This document shows positions 29,165 through 37,033 of a stretch of 56,653 nucleotides of DNA, piece by piece (position 1 is the stretch's first letter; each line of letters opens with the position of its first letter). Origin of the DNA: Verrucomicrobiaceae bacterium (GTDB taxonomy: Bacteria; Verrucomicrobiota; Verrucomicrobiia; Chthoniobacterales; JAATET01); contig JAIYAZ010000129.1 of NCBI GenBank assembly GCA_027488755.1, positions 1-56,653 on the forward strand. The letters are read 5' to 3'. A program made the translations under genes and the position numbers. The notes under the pieces were generated by a model. It was not told where the DNA came from and made no database searches. It saw only the letters and a list, made by a program, of their open reading frames with translations.

Positions 29165-31684
29165 TCAGGCCTGCGCGGGCTCGCCGGCCGCGGCTTTGCT
29201 GGCCGGGGTGTAGACCGTGAGACCGGTGAGGTCCTTGGTCTGCGGGGCGAAGAGGCTGAAGAGGTAACCGCAGAGCATGCAGGAGAGGATGGCAATGGGC
29301 ATATAGGTCGCCCAGTGCAGCGGGGTGAAGAGGCTGACGAGCAGCGTGATGACGATGCTGGCGATCGCGCCGCAGACGGCGCCGAAGCCGTTCACGCGTT
29401 TGGTGAACATGCCGAGCGAGTAGACGCCGACGACGCCGCCGCCGACGAGGGAGACGATCTTCGACCACACGATCATGAGCGAAACGGGGTTCGTCGCCGC
29501 GAGGAGGAGCGCCATGATGGTGCCAACGAAGCCGCAGAGGTAGGAGGCCATTTTCAAGGTGCGCAGGCGGTCCTTGTCCGTGGCGTTGGGCCGGATGAGC
29601 GGGTAGAAGTCCGCGGCGTAAATCGTGGCCACGCTGTTCATGGCGCTGGCGACGGTCGCCATGGCGGAGGCGAAGATGGCGGCGATGACCATGCCCGCAA
29701 ACCCGGCCGGCATGGCCTGGGTGACGAAGATGGGAACGATCTGATCGTTCGTGGACGTGGCGGCAATCTCGCCCGGGTGGGCGCGGAAGTAGGCGAAGAT
29801 CGCGAGACCAAGCAGGTTGACAACGAGGCCGATGACGATGCTGCAGAAGGTGCTCATCATCGTGAGGCGGCGCACCTGGTTCATGGGCGTGGAGAACACG
29901 CGTTGAATGATGGGCTGGTCGCCCGCGGTGCCGATGGTGGCGGTGAGCAGCGTGGAGACCGCGAGAATCCAGAGCGCGGGGACGGTGATGTCCCACGTGA
30001 GCAGCGCGCAGGCGGTTTTGTCCATCGTGATGCTGGTGTTCCAGAATTCGCCGAGTCCGCCCGGGAGGCTGTAGATCGCCACGATGATCATGACGATGGG
30101 GGCGACGAGTTTGAGGATGCCCTGGAAGACCTCGGTCCAGATGACGGACTCGAAGCCGCCGACGGAGGTGTAGATCGTGGTGAGCACGCCCATGAGGATG
30201 ACGCTGAAGAACACGTTCATGCCGGTGACGGCGGAGATGGCGATGGCGGGCAGCACAAGGACGACGGCGGTGCGCCCGAAGGTCTGGATGACGATGCACT
30301 GCGCGCTGGCGATGAGGCGAAGCGGCTTGTTGAAGCGGCGCTCGAGGTATTCGTAGGTCGAGGTGATTTCCATCCGCCGGAGGAGCGGGAAGATGAGGTA
30401 GGCGTTGATGAAGAAGGCGGGGAGGAACGCGATGAGCGGCAGGGTCCAGACGAGGTTCGTGGCGAAGGCCAGCGCGGGGATGGCCATGAAGCTGATGGCG
30501 CTGGCGCCGGTGGCGAACATGCTGATGCCGGCGGCCCACCAACTGACGTTGCGGTTGCCGAGGGAGAATTCCTCGCTCGACTCCTGTTTGGAGAAATAAA
30601 ATCCGATGCCGGCGAGCAGGCCGAAGTAGCCGATGATGACGAGGTAATCGATCCAGGTGAGGGTGCGGACGGCGCGGGGGAAGGAGATGGCCTGCGAGGG
30701 CTGGCTACCGCTGCCCACGACGGCGACGCCATCCTGCCAGCGGGCGGCGAGGCGGGCGGCGGGTTGCAGCGAGGCGGGGAAGGTGGCCCAGGCATCCGTC
30801 ACGACGTTGTAGAGCAGCGGGGAGGCGGGCGGGACGGCCGGCGCGGCGGTGGGCACGGGCAGGGTTTCCAGCGCGCCGACGAGGAAGATGCCGGACTGGC
30901 CGAGCGGGAGCGCCTGGGCGCCGACCTGCGGCTGCGGGAGATTCGCGCCCTGCCGCCAGCCGGAAAAGGTCGTTGCCTCCCCGGGTTTGGCGCGGAAGGT
31001 CCACATCTCCGCGCTGGGGGCGAGGGTTCCGTCGGCCGCGGCCACGAGGCCGCCGAAGACGCCGAAGACTCCCTGCTGCGTGGCGACGGCGGCAAACGCG
31101 CGCGCGGCGCCGGGGTAGGGGCCGAGATTTTCCCAGGCGGCGCCGGGGGTGGTGAGGTCGAGCTTCCAGAGGGTTTTTTCCAGGGCGGGCGGCTGGAGCG
31201 AGGTGGCTCCACCGAAGACGTAGAGCGCCTTGTCCAGAACGCCGACCCCCGCGGCCACGACGGGCACGGGCAGGTTCGGCAGGTCCTTCCCGACCACGGC
31301 ACCGCCGGCATCCAGCGTGAATTGCTGGACGCGCGCGGAGGGCTGGCCGGCCTCGAGGCCACCGACGGCGTAAAGCGCGTCACCGGCGGCGGCGTATCCG
31401 CTCCAGCGCCGCGGGGTGACTTTTTCCACGGGGCTCCACTTCGCGTCGGCGGCTCCGGCCGGGGCGGTCCAGAGCGCGAAACCGTCGCCGGCGGGAACCA
31501 CCGCGAGCGCGGTGCTGCCGAGGACGGTGACGAATTCCGCCGGGGAGTCAGCGGGCAGCGCGGGCAGGCCGCCGGGTTTCACCTCGATGGGTTGGACAAC
31601 CTCATCCGCGGCGCGGAGGGGATTGAGGGGAGCCAGGGCGCACAGGGATAAAGCGACGACGAAACTAAGGCGAAGAATGCTCAT
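29165..31684 (-). CDS. Kelch-domain fused SSS-family sodium:solute symporter
   Basis: The 839-residue protein has a cleavable-looking signal peptide (1-25), then about 300 residues of kelch-type propeller with repeated YAVGG, YVFGG and FGVFGG strands. From about residue 343 follows a complete sodium:solute symporter core (LTWIDYLVIIGYFG as first helix, then the SWWAAGISMFATGASAISF region and the conserved GGFESVIWTEVFQG stretch). Family members import sugars, sialic acid or amino acids with Na+. A periplasmic kelch domain of the NanM mutarotase type fused to a symporter suggests anomer conversion or capture linked to uptake. It is the only transporter in this operon; there is no SusC/SusD pair. 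It follows the oxidoreductase gene by 36 bp. Confidence 0.9.
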   Translation of the reverse strand: MSILRLSFVVALSLCALAPLNPLRAADEVVQPIEVKPGGLPALPADSPAEFVTVLGSTALAVVPAGDGFALWTAPAGAADAKWSPVEKVTPRRWSGYAAAGDALYAVGGLEAGQPSARVQQFTLDAGGAVVGKDLPNLPVPVVAAGVGVLDKALYVFGGATSLQPPALEKTLWKLDLTTPGAAWENLGPYPGAARAFAAVATQQGVFGVFGGLVAAADGTLAPSAEMWTFRAKPGEATTFSGWRQGANLPQPQVGAQALPLGQSGIFLVGALETLPVPTAAPAVPPASPLLYNVVTDAWATFPASLQPAARLAARWQDGVAVVGSGSQPSQAISFPRAVRTLTWIDYLVIIGYFGLLAGIGFYFSKQESSEEFSLGNRNVSWWAAGISMFATGASAISFMAIPALAFATNLVWTLPLIAFLPAFFINAYLIFPLLRRMEITSTYEYLERRFNKPLRLIASAQCIVIQTFGRTAVVLVLPAIAISAVTGMNVFFSVILMGVLTTIYTSVGGFESVIWTEVFQGILKLVAPIVMIIVAIYSLPGGLGEFWNTSITMDKTACALLTWDITVPALWILAVSTLLTATIGTAGDQPIIQRVFSTPMNQVRRLTMMSTFCSIVIGLVVNLLGLAIFAYFRAHPGEIAATSTNDQIVPIFVTQAMPAGFAGMVIAAIFASAMATVASAMNSVATIYAADFYPLIRPNATDKDRLRTLKMASYLCGFVGTIMALLLAATNPVSLMIVWSKIVSLVGGGVVGVYSLGMFTKRVNGFGAVCGAIASIVITLLVSLFTPLHWATYMPIAILSCMLCGYLFSLFAPQTKDLTGLTVYTPASKAAAGEPAQA

Positions 31685-31720
31685 GGGGTGGGGAGAAAAT
31701 GGAGGGACGACGGAAAAACT

Positions 31721-32809
31721 CTAGGGCAGCACCGCTTCGGGGGCACCACTTAACGCGGAACGGCGCAGGGCATCGAGCAGCCGGACGCCATAGAGCAGGC
31801 GCTGGGAGTCGCAGAGCGGCACGTCCTTCGCGCCGCGGATGGCCTGGTGGAAGGCCTCCCAGTTATACCATCCGGCGAAGGCGCCCGGAGCGGTGGCAAA
31901 GCGGGGGACCTCGCGGCCGGCGATGGTAAGCTCGGCGACGGCGCGGTCATCAGCCATGTCGGATCGGCCCGTGCGCTCGACCCAGCGGCGGACCGTGCCG
32001 CGCTCGAAGCTGAGGCGCACTTCGTCCCGCCAGGGCTGGCCGTCGGTCACACAAAATGACGCGAAGATGCTGGCGATGGAGCCGTTGGTGAAGCGGATCG
32101 ATATCTGGGCGTTGTCGGCGGTTGGGCGGCCGGTGAAGATGCGGGAGTGCATGACGTGCACCGACTCGGGTTCGCCGAGGAACATGGCGAAGTCGTTGAG
32201 AAAATAAACCCCGAGGCGCGTGATGGGGGCGGCGGGGCAGAGCGTGGGATCGTCATACCACGTGCCGGAGAATGTCTCGCGGTAGCTGGCCCAGGTGGCG
32301 GCGTGCAACCCGATGGGGCGGCCGAGGTCGAATTCGCGCACCCACTGCTCGATGCACTGGATGTCCTCGGAGGGCACGGGAGCGGGGGAGTTCAGGTGCA
32401 GCGCGAGGCCACGCTCCCGCGCGAGGGCCACCACGCTGCGGGCGGACTCGAGGTTCATCTCAAAGGGCTTGGTCGTCATGACGTGGCGCCCCCCCTGGAG
32501 GGCGGCCTGCACGAGTGCGGCGCGGCCGACCGGGGGCGTGAACAGCCCGACCGCCTCGACGTCGGCGGACTCGAGCAAGGCCTCGAGTGAAGCAAAAACG
32601 GGCACCCCAAGCTCGCCGGCCAGTCGCTCGGCGAGGGGCACGTTGCGGTCGCAGATTCCCACGACCCGCACGAAGGGATTTTCCTGCGCCAGTCGGCGGG
32701 CGATGCCCGCGCCAAAGTTCGCCCCCACGACGGCCAGGCCGACGGCCGAGGAGGTCGCGGTCGAGGGCGGGGCTTCGTTGAGGGCGCGGGGGGTGTTTTC
32801 GGTGATCAT
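31721..32809 (-). CDS. Gfo/Idh/MocA-family NAD(P)-dependent oxidoreductase
   Basis: ATG at 32809 gives 362 residues that begin just before the Rossmann fold; the 62-residue upstream extension is Pro/Arg-rich and lies in the leader, so it was excluded. The dinucleotide-binding loop is VGANFG near residue 26, and the usual EKP signature appears as TKP (MTTKPFEMN) near 115, keeping the catalytic-type Lys. Members oxidise, reduce or epimerise sugars or inositols; the substrate here is unknown but presumably comes from the glycan handled by the operon. It is the first gene of the seven-gene operon, with a 292-bp leader/promoter region carrying an operator-like palindrome. Confidence 0.88.
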   Translation of the reverse strand: MITENTPRALNEAPPSTATSSAVGLAVVGANFGAGIARRLAQENPFVRVVGICDRNVPLAERLAGELGVPVFASLEALLESADVEAVGLFTPPVGRAALVQAALQGGRHVMTTKPFEMNLESARSVVALARERGLALHLNSPAPVPSEDIQCIEQWVREFDLGRPIGLHAATWASYRETFSGTWYDDPTLCPAAPITRLGVYFLNDFAMFLGEPESVHVMHSRIFTGRPTADNAQISIRFTNGSIASIFASFCVTDGQPWRDEVRLSFERGTVRRWVERTGRSDMADDRAVAELTIAGREVPRFATAPGAFAGWYNWEAFHQAIRGAKDVPLCDSQRLLYGVRLLDALRRSALSGAPEAVLP

Positions 32810-32967
32810 TCCAAAATCGGTCGGTCGGCGCGGGTGGCCTCCATCGGGCCAGCCGCTTGCCGGGAGGCGAAAAACGGGGCGGGGGGGCGGAGGTTCATGC
32901 GCAAAAGGAAATTCAGGCGACGAGCTCCCGCCTTTTCCGGGAGGGAGGCCGGCCAGAGTTTGGTCCG

Positions 32968-32995
32968 AAAATAATGACAGGCCTTTGAATCGCAA
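32968..32995 (-). promoter_or_regulatory. Possible sigma70-type promoter of the polysaccharide operon
   Basis: On the minus strand TTGCGA (32995-32990) and TATTTT (32973-32968) are separated by 16 bp. They lie 7 bp downstream of the operator-like palindrome at 33002-33016. Both boxes match the consensus only partly. Transcription from here would leave a leader of about 150 nt before the oxidoreductase ATG at 32809. Confidence 0.35.
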
Positions 32996-33001
32996 TATTT
33001 T

Positions 33002-33035
33002 TCACAATTTTTGTGATTTCAGATTTCCAAATTTC
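33002..33035 (-). promoter_or_regulatory. Operator-like palindrome plus AAATTTC box ahead of the polysaccharide operon
   Basis: The perfect palindrome TCACAA-TTT-TTGTGA (33002-33016) is followed after 12 bp by AAATTTC (33029-33035). Spacing and composition match the element at 3574-3607 before the esterase gene. It lies between the LacI-type gene and the operon it probably controls. An additional short inverted repeat, TCAGA...TCTGA, covers 33019-33038. The rest of the 32810-33101 gap holds a C-rich leader and no gene. Confidence 0.55.
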
Positions 33036-33101
33036 TGACCAACCGCAAGGGTCCGGTATCCGGGGAGGTTTGGGGAAGGTCGGGAGGGGCCTGGCGGGAG
33101 C

Positions 33102-34172
33102 CTAAAGGCGGGCCGGGGCGGAGGTTTCGCCCGGGGCGAATCCCACGGGCAGCAGGATCGAGCGGCGGGATTCGTCGGGGTTTTTGATGCGGTGGACGAG
33201 CCGGCGAATGGCGGCGGCGCCGAGGTCCTCGTCGGCGACATCCATCACGGTGAACTGCGGCATGGAGCCGCCGGGGTAGATTTGCTGGTGAAAGCTGGTG
33301 ATGGAGACATCGGCGGGCACGCGGATGCCGCGTTGGGTGAGGTAGTGGTGGAGGGTGAGGGCGGTCATGGAGCTGCCGGCGATCCAGGCGGTGACGCCTT
33401 CTCGCTGGCAGCAGTCGACGCGGCCGCTCCATTCGCCGTCGTTGAAGGGATCGATGGCGAGCGCCTCGGTGAGGCTGATGGAGACCACGCGATCCATGCG
33501 GAACGGCAGGCCGAAGGTGACGAGGCCCTCGACGTAGGCAGCGAAGCGGGAGCGCGACCAGCTCACCTCGGGGCAAAGGCCGAAGAAGCCGATTTTTTGG
33601 TGGCCGGACTCGACGAGGTGGCGGACGAGGGAAACGACGCCCTGGCGATCGTCCGTCGTGACGAGGTCGATGGGGAGATCGGGGTAGGCGTGAACGATGG
33701 AGACGACGGGATACTGCTCGCTCAAGCGGCGGGCGATGGTCTCGGGCCAGCGGTGGATGAGCACGATGCCGTCGACGAGGCCGTTGCGCATGTTCACGGG
33801 CTGGCGGGCGGGGTCGAGCACGGACTCGGCGTCCTCAGGGCTGACGTGGTGGGAAAGGATGGCGAGGTTGAGCGGGACGGCCGCGGCGCTCATGCCGGCG
33901 AGGTAGCGCTGGTCGGCGTAGGCGACGGAGGCGTAGGCCATGGAGGCCGGCACGAGGGTGAGGATGTTGAGCGGCCGGGCGCGGCTGATGGGCCCCATGT
34001 TGCCCTCGTTGAGGTAGCCGATTTCCTTGGCGGTTTCGAAGACGCGGGCGCGGGTGGCGGTGTTGATGCCCGGCTCGTTGCGCAGGGCGCGGGAGACGGT
34101 GGAGATGGAGATGCCGAGTCGTTTGGCGATGCCGGCGAGGTTGACCTGGTTGGGGACGCGGGGTTTGTTCAC
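33102..34172 (-). CDS. LacI-family transcriptional regulator
   Basis: The protein has 356 residues and starts with GTG at 34172. The N-terminal helix-turn-helix reads NLAGIAKRLGISISTVSRAL, followed by the hinge-helix segment; the sugar-binding periplasmic-protein-like domain runs from about residue 68 to the end. Such proteins repress sugar catabolic operons until an oligosaccharide or sugar binds. It lies just upstream of, and in the same direction as, the polysaccharide operon (292-bp gap), which makes that operon the first candidate target. It starts only 36 bp after the pseudopilin C gene, so it may also be read through from the cassette. No obvious terminator was seen after its stop. Confidence 0.92.
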   Translation of the reverse strand: MNKPRVPNQVNLAGIAKRLGISISTVSRALRNEPGINTATRARVFETAKEIGYLNEGNMGPISRARPLNILTLVPASMAYASVAYADQRYLAGMSAAAVPLNLAILSHHVSPEDAESVLDPARQPVNMRNGLVDGIVLIHRWPETIARRLSEQYPVVSIVHAYPDLPIDLVTTDDRQGVVSLVRHLVESGHQKIGFFGLCPEVSWSRSRFAAYVEGLVTFGLPFRMDRVVSISLTEALAIDPFNDGEWSGRVDCCQREGVTAWIAGSSMTALTLHHYLTQRGIRVPADVSITSFHQQIYPGGSMPQFTVMDVADEDLGAAAIRRLVHRIKNPDESRRSILLPVGFAPGETSAPARL

Positions 34173-34208
34173 GGGAGGGGGATTTTTGGGGGGCGGGGGA
34201 AGTGAACG

Positions 34209-35102
34209 TTAGTTTGGACTCGCGAGGTTCACGCGGCGGGCGGCGCGGCGGCCGTATTTTTGGATGAGGAAATCCAGTGAGACATTGTTGCTCTCGCGAA
34301 GCAGCTTCGCTCCGGTTTCGTCGAGGATGGTTAAAGTGATTTCCGCGGATTTCGGACGGAGGTAGGGTTGTCCCGTAGTGGGATCAACATCTGTGTTATT
34401 GACCTTCACAGAATTACTCGCCAGCCGAACCGCATAATAAGCATCACTTCCTGTCTTATTGATCGGTCGCGTCGAACTGCCGCTGCTCAATGTGCCGTTA
34501 CCCGAGGCTGGGTCGATGGCGCGGTAGAACGCAATTTGGAATTCGACCACATTGGGCACAAGGAAATCATTCGCGGGGGGGCTGGCGGGAAACTCCTTGG
34601 CGTCGGAGAGATCGGACAGGCCGATGATTTTTTCGAAGGTCTTGTCGGCACTGACCGCGGTGCGGTAGAGCCCATAAGGAGTGCGCTTATCGTCATCCCC
34701 CGTAATCGGGTCCGCTCGTAGCAACTGGTAGCGCACCGCTCTTACCTGCCCCTGGTCGGTGGCATTTCCGTCGGAGTCCACGGGGGAGATCGTCAACATG
34801 GTCAACTGGGTGACGTTGGGCACGTCTTCCACGTTGCCAATCTGGGTTTGGAGGTATTCGGAATCGGGCAGGTTTGCCGCGAGGGACTCGAGGTCCATGG
34901 CGACCATGTCGAGGGCCGCCGAGGCCGCGCTCACCGTCTGCGAGCTTTCCGTCGTGCGCTTGGTCACGTCCATCGACTGGACGCTGAGGTTGACGAGCAG
35001 CACCAGGAGCAGGATCGAGATGCTCATGGCGACCATGAGTTCGATGAGCGTAAAGGCGGCGCGGGGCCGGAGGGGCGGCCTAGCGGGAAAGAACGACATC
35101 AT
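34209..35102 (-). CDS. Verru_Chthon cassette protein C (GspJ/PilW-like minor pseudopilin)
   Basis: The start is one of two adjacent ATGs at 35102/35099, giving 297 residues; upstream codons belong to the preceding gene. The prepilin signature AAFTLIELMVAM (Ala at -1, Phe at +1, Glu at +5) is followed by one hydrophobic helix, and the rest is a soluble globular domain. Size, order and signature fit Verru_Chthon cassette protein C and, functionally, a GspJ-like minor pseudopilin of a type II secretion or type IV pilus-like machine. It overlaps the B gene by about 20 bp, so the genes are coupled. The core secretion machinery (ATPase, secretin, inner-membrane platform) is not in the window. Confidence 0.82.
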   Translation of the reverse strand: MMSFFPARPPLRPRAAFTLIELMVAMSISILLLVLLVNLSVQSMDVTKRTTESSQTVSAASAALDMVAMDLESLAANLPDSEYLQTQIGNVEDVPNVTQLTMLTISPVDSDGNATDQGQVRAVRYQLLRADPITGDDDKRTPYGLYRTAVSADKTFEKIIGLSDLSDAKEFPASPPANDFLVPNVVEFQIAFYRAIDPASGNGTLSSGSSTRPINKTGSDAYYAVRLASNSVKVNNTDVDPTTGQPYLRPKSAEITLTILDETGAKLLRESNNVSLDFLIQKYGRRAARRVNLASPN

Positions 35103-35628
35103 AGGTAAAGGTGGCCTGGTTGTTGGACTGGGAGGGGGCCGCGGTGGACGGCACCACTTCCATGCGCACCTGCAGGGGCAGAAAAGCCTGGGGGTCGGCC
35201 GAGTTGGTGAAATCCGACACGGACGGATTGACCTTATAGTTGCCGGAGGCGGCATCGCGTAAGGCCACATTCGGCGAGAGGGTGAAGGTGAGCCGGAAGA
35301 GCTTTCCCTTGCGTTCGTCGGCGTCTGAATTTGCCTTCGCGGCTTCGGCGATTACGGCCTGCGCCGGAGCACCATTAGTGGATACGGTGTAACCATACAG
35401 GCCCTCAATTTTTCCCCCAGACAGGTCAGCCGCGACGTCATCGAAACCTTTTTCCGTCAAGTAGTCTGGGATGGCCCGACTGACGCTCAAGGACTCGTGC
35501 TGGGCGGCGGTGTCCGCGTTCACGTTGAGGGCGCCGCTGACCATCGAAAAGATGGCCAGCAGGCCAAAGCCCACGATGCCGATGGCGAGGATGACCTCAA
35601 TGAGACTGAAGCCGGCGGATTTTTTCAT
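35080..35628 (-). CDS. Verru_Chthon cassette protein B (GspI/PilV-like minor pseudopilin)
   Basis: The 182-residue protein has a short Lys-rich leader and a prepilin cleavage/methylation signature, SAGFSLIEVILAIG (Gly at -1, Phe at +1, Glu at +5), then a hydrophobic helix and a small C-terminal domain. It resembles GspI/PilV minor pseudopilins and Verru_Chthon protein B by order and size. Its ATG overlaps the stop of D by 4 bp (ATGA), and its 3' end overlaps C. It is the only protein in this cassette with the classical Gly at -1; the others have Ala. Confidence 0.82.
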   Translation of the reverse strand: MKKSAGFSLIEVILAIGIVGFGLLAIFSMVSGALNVNADTAAQHESLSVSRAIPDYLTEKGFDDVAADLSGGKIEGLYGYTVSTNGAPAQAVIAEAAKANSDADERKGKLFRLTFTLSPNVALRDAASGNYKVNPSVSDFTNSADPQAFLPLQVRMEVVPSTAAPSQSNNQATFTYDVVLSR

Positions 35629-36287
35629 GGCTGTTGGATATCATCGACGCTTTGGAAGAATTGCGGCCGGCCCATACGGAAGAGGGCGAAGCCGTAGAGG
35701 CTGCCCTTGTCGTCACGCTGCACGAAGGTGCCGCCGTTCATCGCACCGTGGGACACGACAACCTGAGGCGGCTTGGTGCCGGTGCCCGAGGGGGTGACGA
35801 GACCGTTGGGCGAGAATTCGTAGTAGGAATACCCGCTGCCCGAACCACTCTGCCCGGCGAAGGAGATGGTCATGTTTTTGTCGCCGGGAGGGTTGCTGTA
35901 GTTCGGGTTGAAGTAGGCGTTGCCGGGGAGTTTCTGCCAGCGCGACGCCTGGACCCAGGTCGGCGTGCCGGTGCTGTTGTCGAGGTAGGCCACGGTAACG
36001 CGGCGCAGGAAGTTCTCGGGCTGACTGCCGTTGTAGGAGGTGTCGACGACGACGCGGGTGGGCGTGCGCTTGAGGATGGCGAGGTTTCGGGCCTCGGAGG
36101 CGACGCTCGCGAGGAGGGCCGAGGCGGACTTGACGTCGTTGTTCGGGCTGCCGCGGAAGGCCGCGAGCCCGATGCCGGCCATGATGGCGATGATGGCCAT
36201 CACGACGAGGAGTTCGGTGAGCGAAAAGGCACCGGAGGTGGTTTTCGACCTGTAATTCTGGATCACTGATAAATTTGTCGCCTTCAT
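35625..36287 (-). CDS. Verru_Chthon cassette protein D (GspH-like pseudopilin)
   Basis: The 220-residue protein has a prepilin signature, SGAFSLTELLVVMAIIAIM (Ala at -1, Glu at +5), then a GspH/FimT-like pattern with a long helix ending in ASEARNLAILKRTPTRVVVD and a beta-rich C-terminal half. Its role would be as a minor pseudopilin in a type II-like filament. It overlaps X2 upstream by 4 bp and B downstream by 4 bp, both as ATGA, which argues for coordinated production in fixed ratio. Confidence 0.82.
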   Translation of the reverse strand: MKATNLSVIQNYRSKTTSGAFSLTELLVVMAIIAIMAGIGLAAFRGSPNNDVKSASALLASVASEARNLAILKRTPTRVVVDTSYNGSQPENFLRRVTVAYLDNSTGTPTWVQASRWQKLPGNAYFNPNYSNPPGDKNMTISFAGQSGSGSGYSYYEFSPNGLVTPSGTGTKPPQVVVSHGAMNGGTFVQRDDKGSLYGFALFRMGRPQFFQSVDDIQQP

Positions 36288-37033
36288 GGAGTTGAAGTTT
36301 GGTTACCCTTGGAGAGAGGGGCCGTAACGAAGCTTCCCCGGGAATCAACAATTCGACGGGCGGCGACAAGTCCGGCACTGTCTGGATTATTCCGCACAAA
36401 TACGAGCGTCCGCATTTCAGGGTTATACGCCCAGTTATTGCCATAGACCGACTTTACCCCTCCACTCGTAGCAGCAACAATGTTGGTATAAATGGTGGTG
36501 CGGTCCGTTCCCAACTTGGGTGTAAGCATCTTGGCATCTCCCGCGGCCAACTTGAAAACCTCGGCTCCACAGTTAACCGCGATTGGGAGACTGGACAAAT
36601 TAACAAATTTATAGGACCCAAATGGAAATGAAGCCGGGTCATCGGGAATGGCCGAAGCAATATACTTTGTGGTATTTCCTGAGGAAGATCCGGCAACAAC
36701 AATAAGGGGGAACTTACCCGATCCTTCAATGTTTACAGAAAAGACGGGAACCTTAACCTGCTTCCCTTCGGAGTCAGTCTCAATCCGGAAGAAAACAAGA
36801 TCCGGAGAACCTTTGTAGGTGTAAAAGTCGCTGCGGAACCCATCAAGAACCTCCACTCCCGCGGCAGTATCTTTCTTCGCATCATAGAAAATGTTCGAAA
36901 GGGAAAGATCCCACCCAAATAAGCGAAAGTTAGCCTCAACGGTTTTATCAGCAGAAGCTTGACCAAACGCAATGGAAATACTGGCGCTACACAGAAGCGC
37001 CACAAGCAGGATTCGATTAAAGATCAGTTTCAT
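36284..37033 (-). CDS. Secreted cassette partner protein X2 (unrecognised family)
   Basis: ATG at 37033 gives 249 residues with a signal peptide (about 1-26); the longer frame would need a TTG start inside the A2 gene. No known domain was recognised. It is a paralogue of the protein at 41145-41939: shared blocks include FRxxGW, FPxGSYxFxNLS and YGNNWAYNPxxRTLV (near residue 195). It overlaps the end of A2 by 17 bp and the start of D by 4 bp. Each A gene is followed by one such gene, so it probably partners or matures the large pseudopilin. The DNA is clearly AT-richer than the flanking operons. Confidence 0.75.
   Translation of the reverse strand: MKLIFNRILLVALLCSASISIAFGQASADKTVEANFRLFGWDLSLSNIFYDAKKDTAAGVEVLDGFRSDFYTYKGSPDLVFFRIETDSEGKQVKVPVFSVNIEGSGKFPLIVVAGSSSGNTTKYIASAIPDDPASFPFGSYKFVNLSSLPIAVNCGAEVFKLAAGDAKMLTPKLGTDRTTIYTNIVAATSGGVKSVYGNNWAYNPEMRTLVFVRNNPDSAGLVAARRIVDSRGSFVTAPLSKGNQTSTP

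Noticed and set aside
32810-32995. 62-residue N-terminal extension of the oxidoreductase
   Set aside because: Pro/Arg-rich, before the Rossmann fold, and it would place the start at the suspected -35 box.
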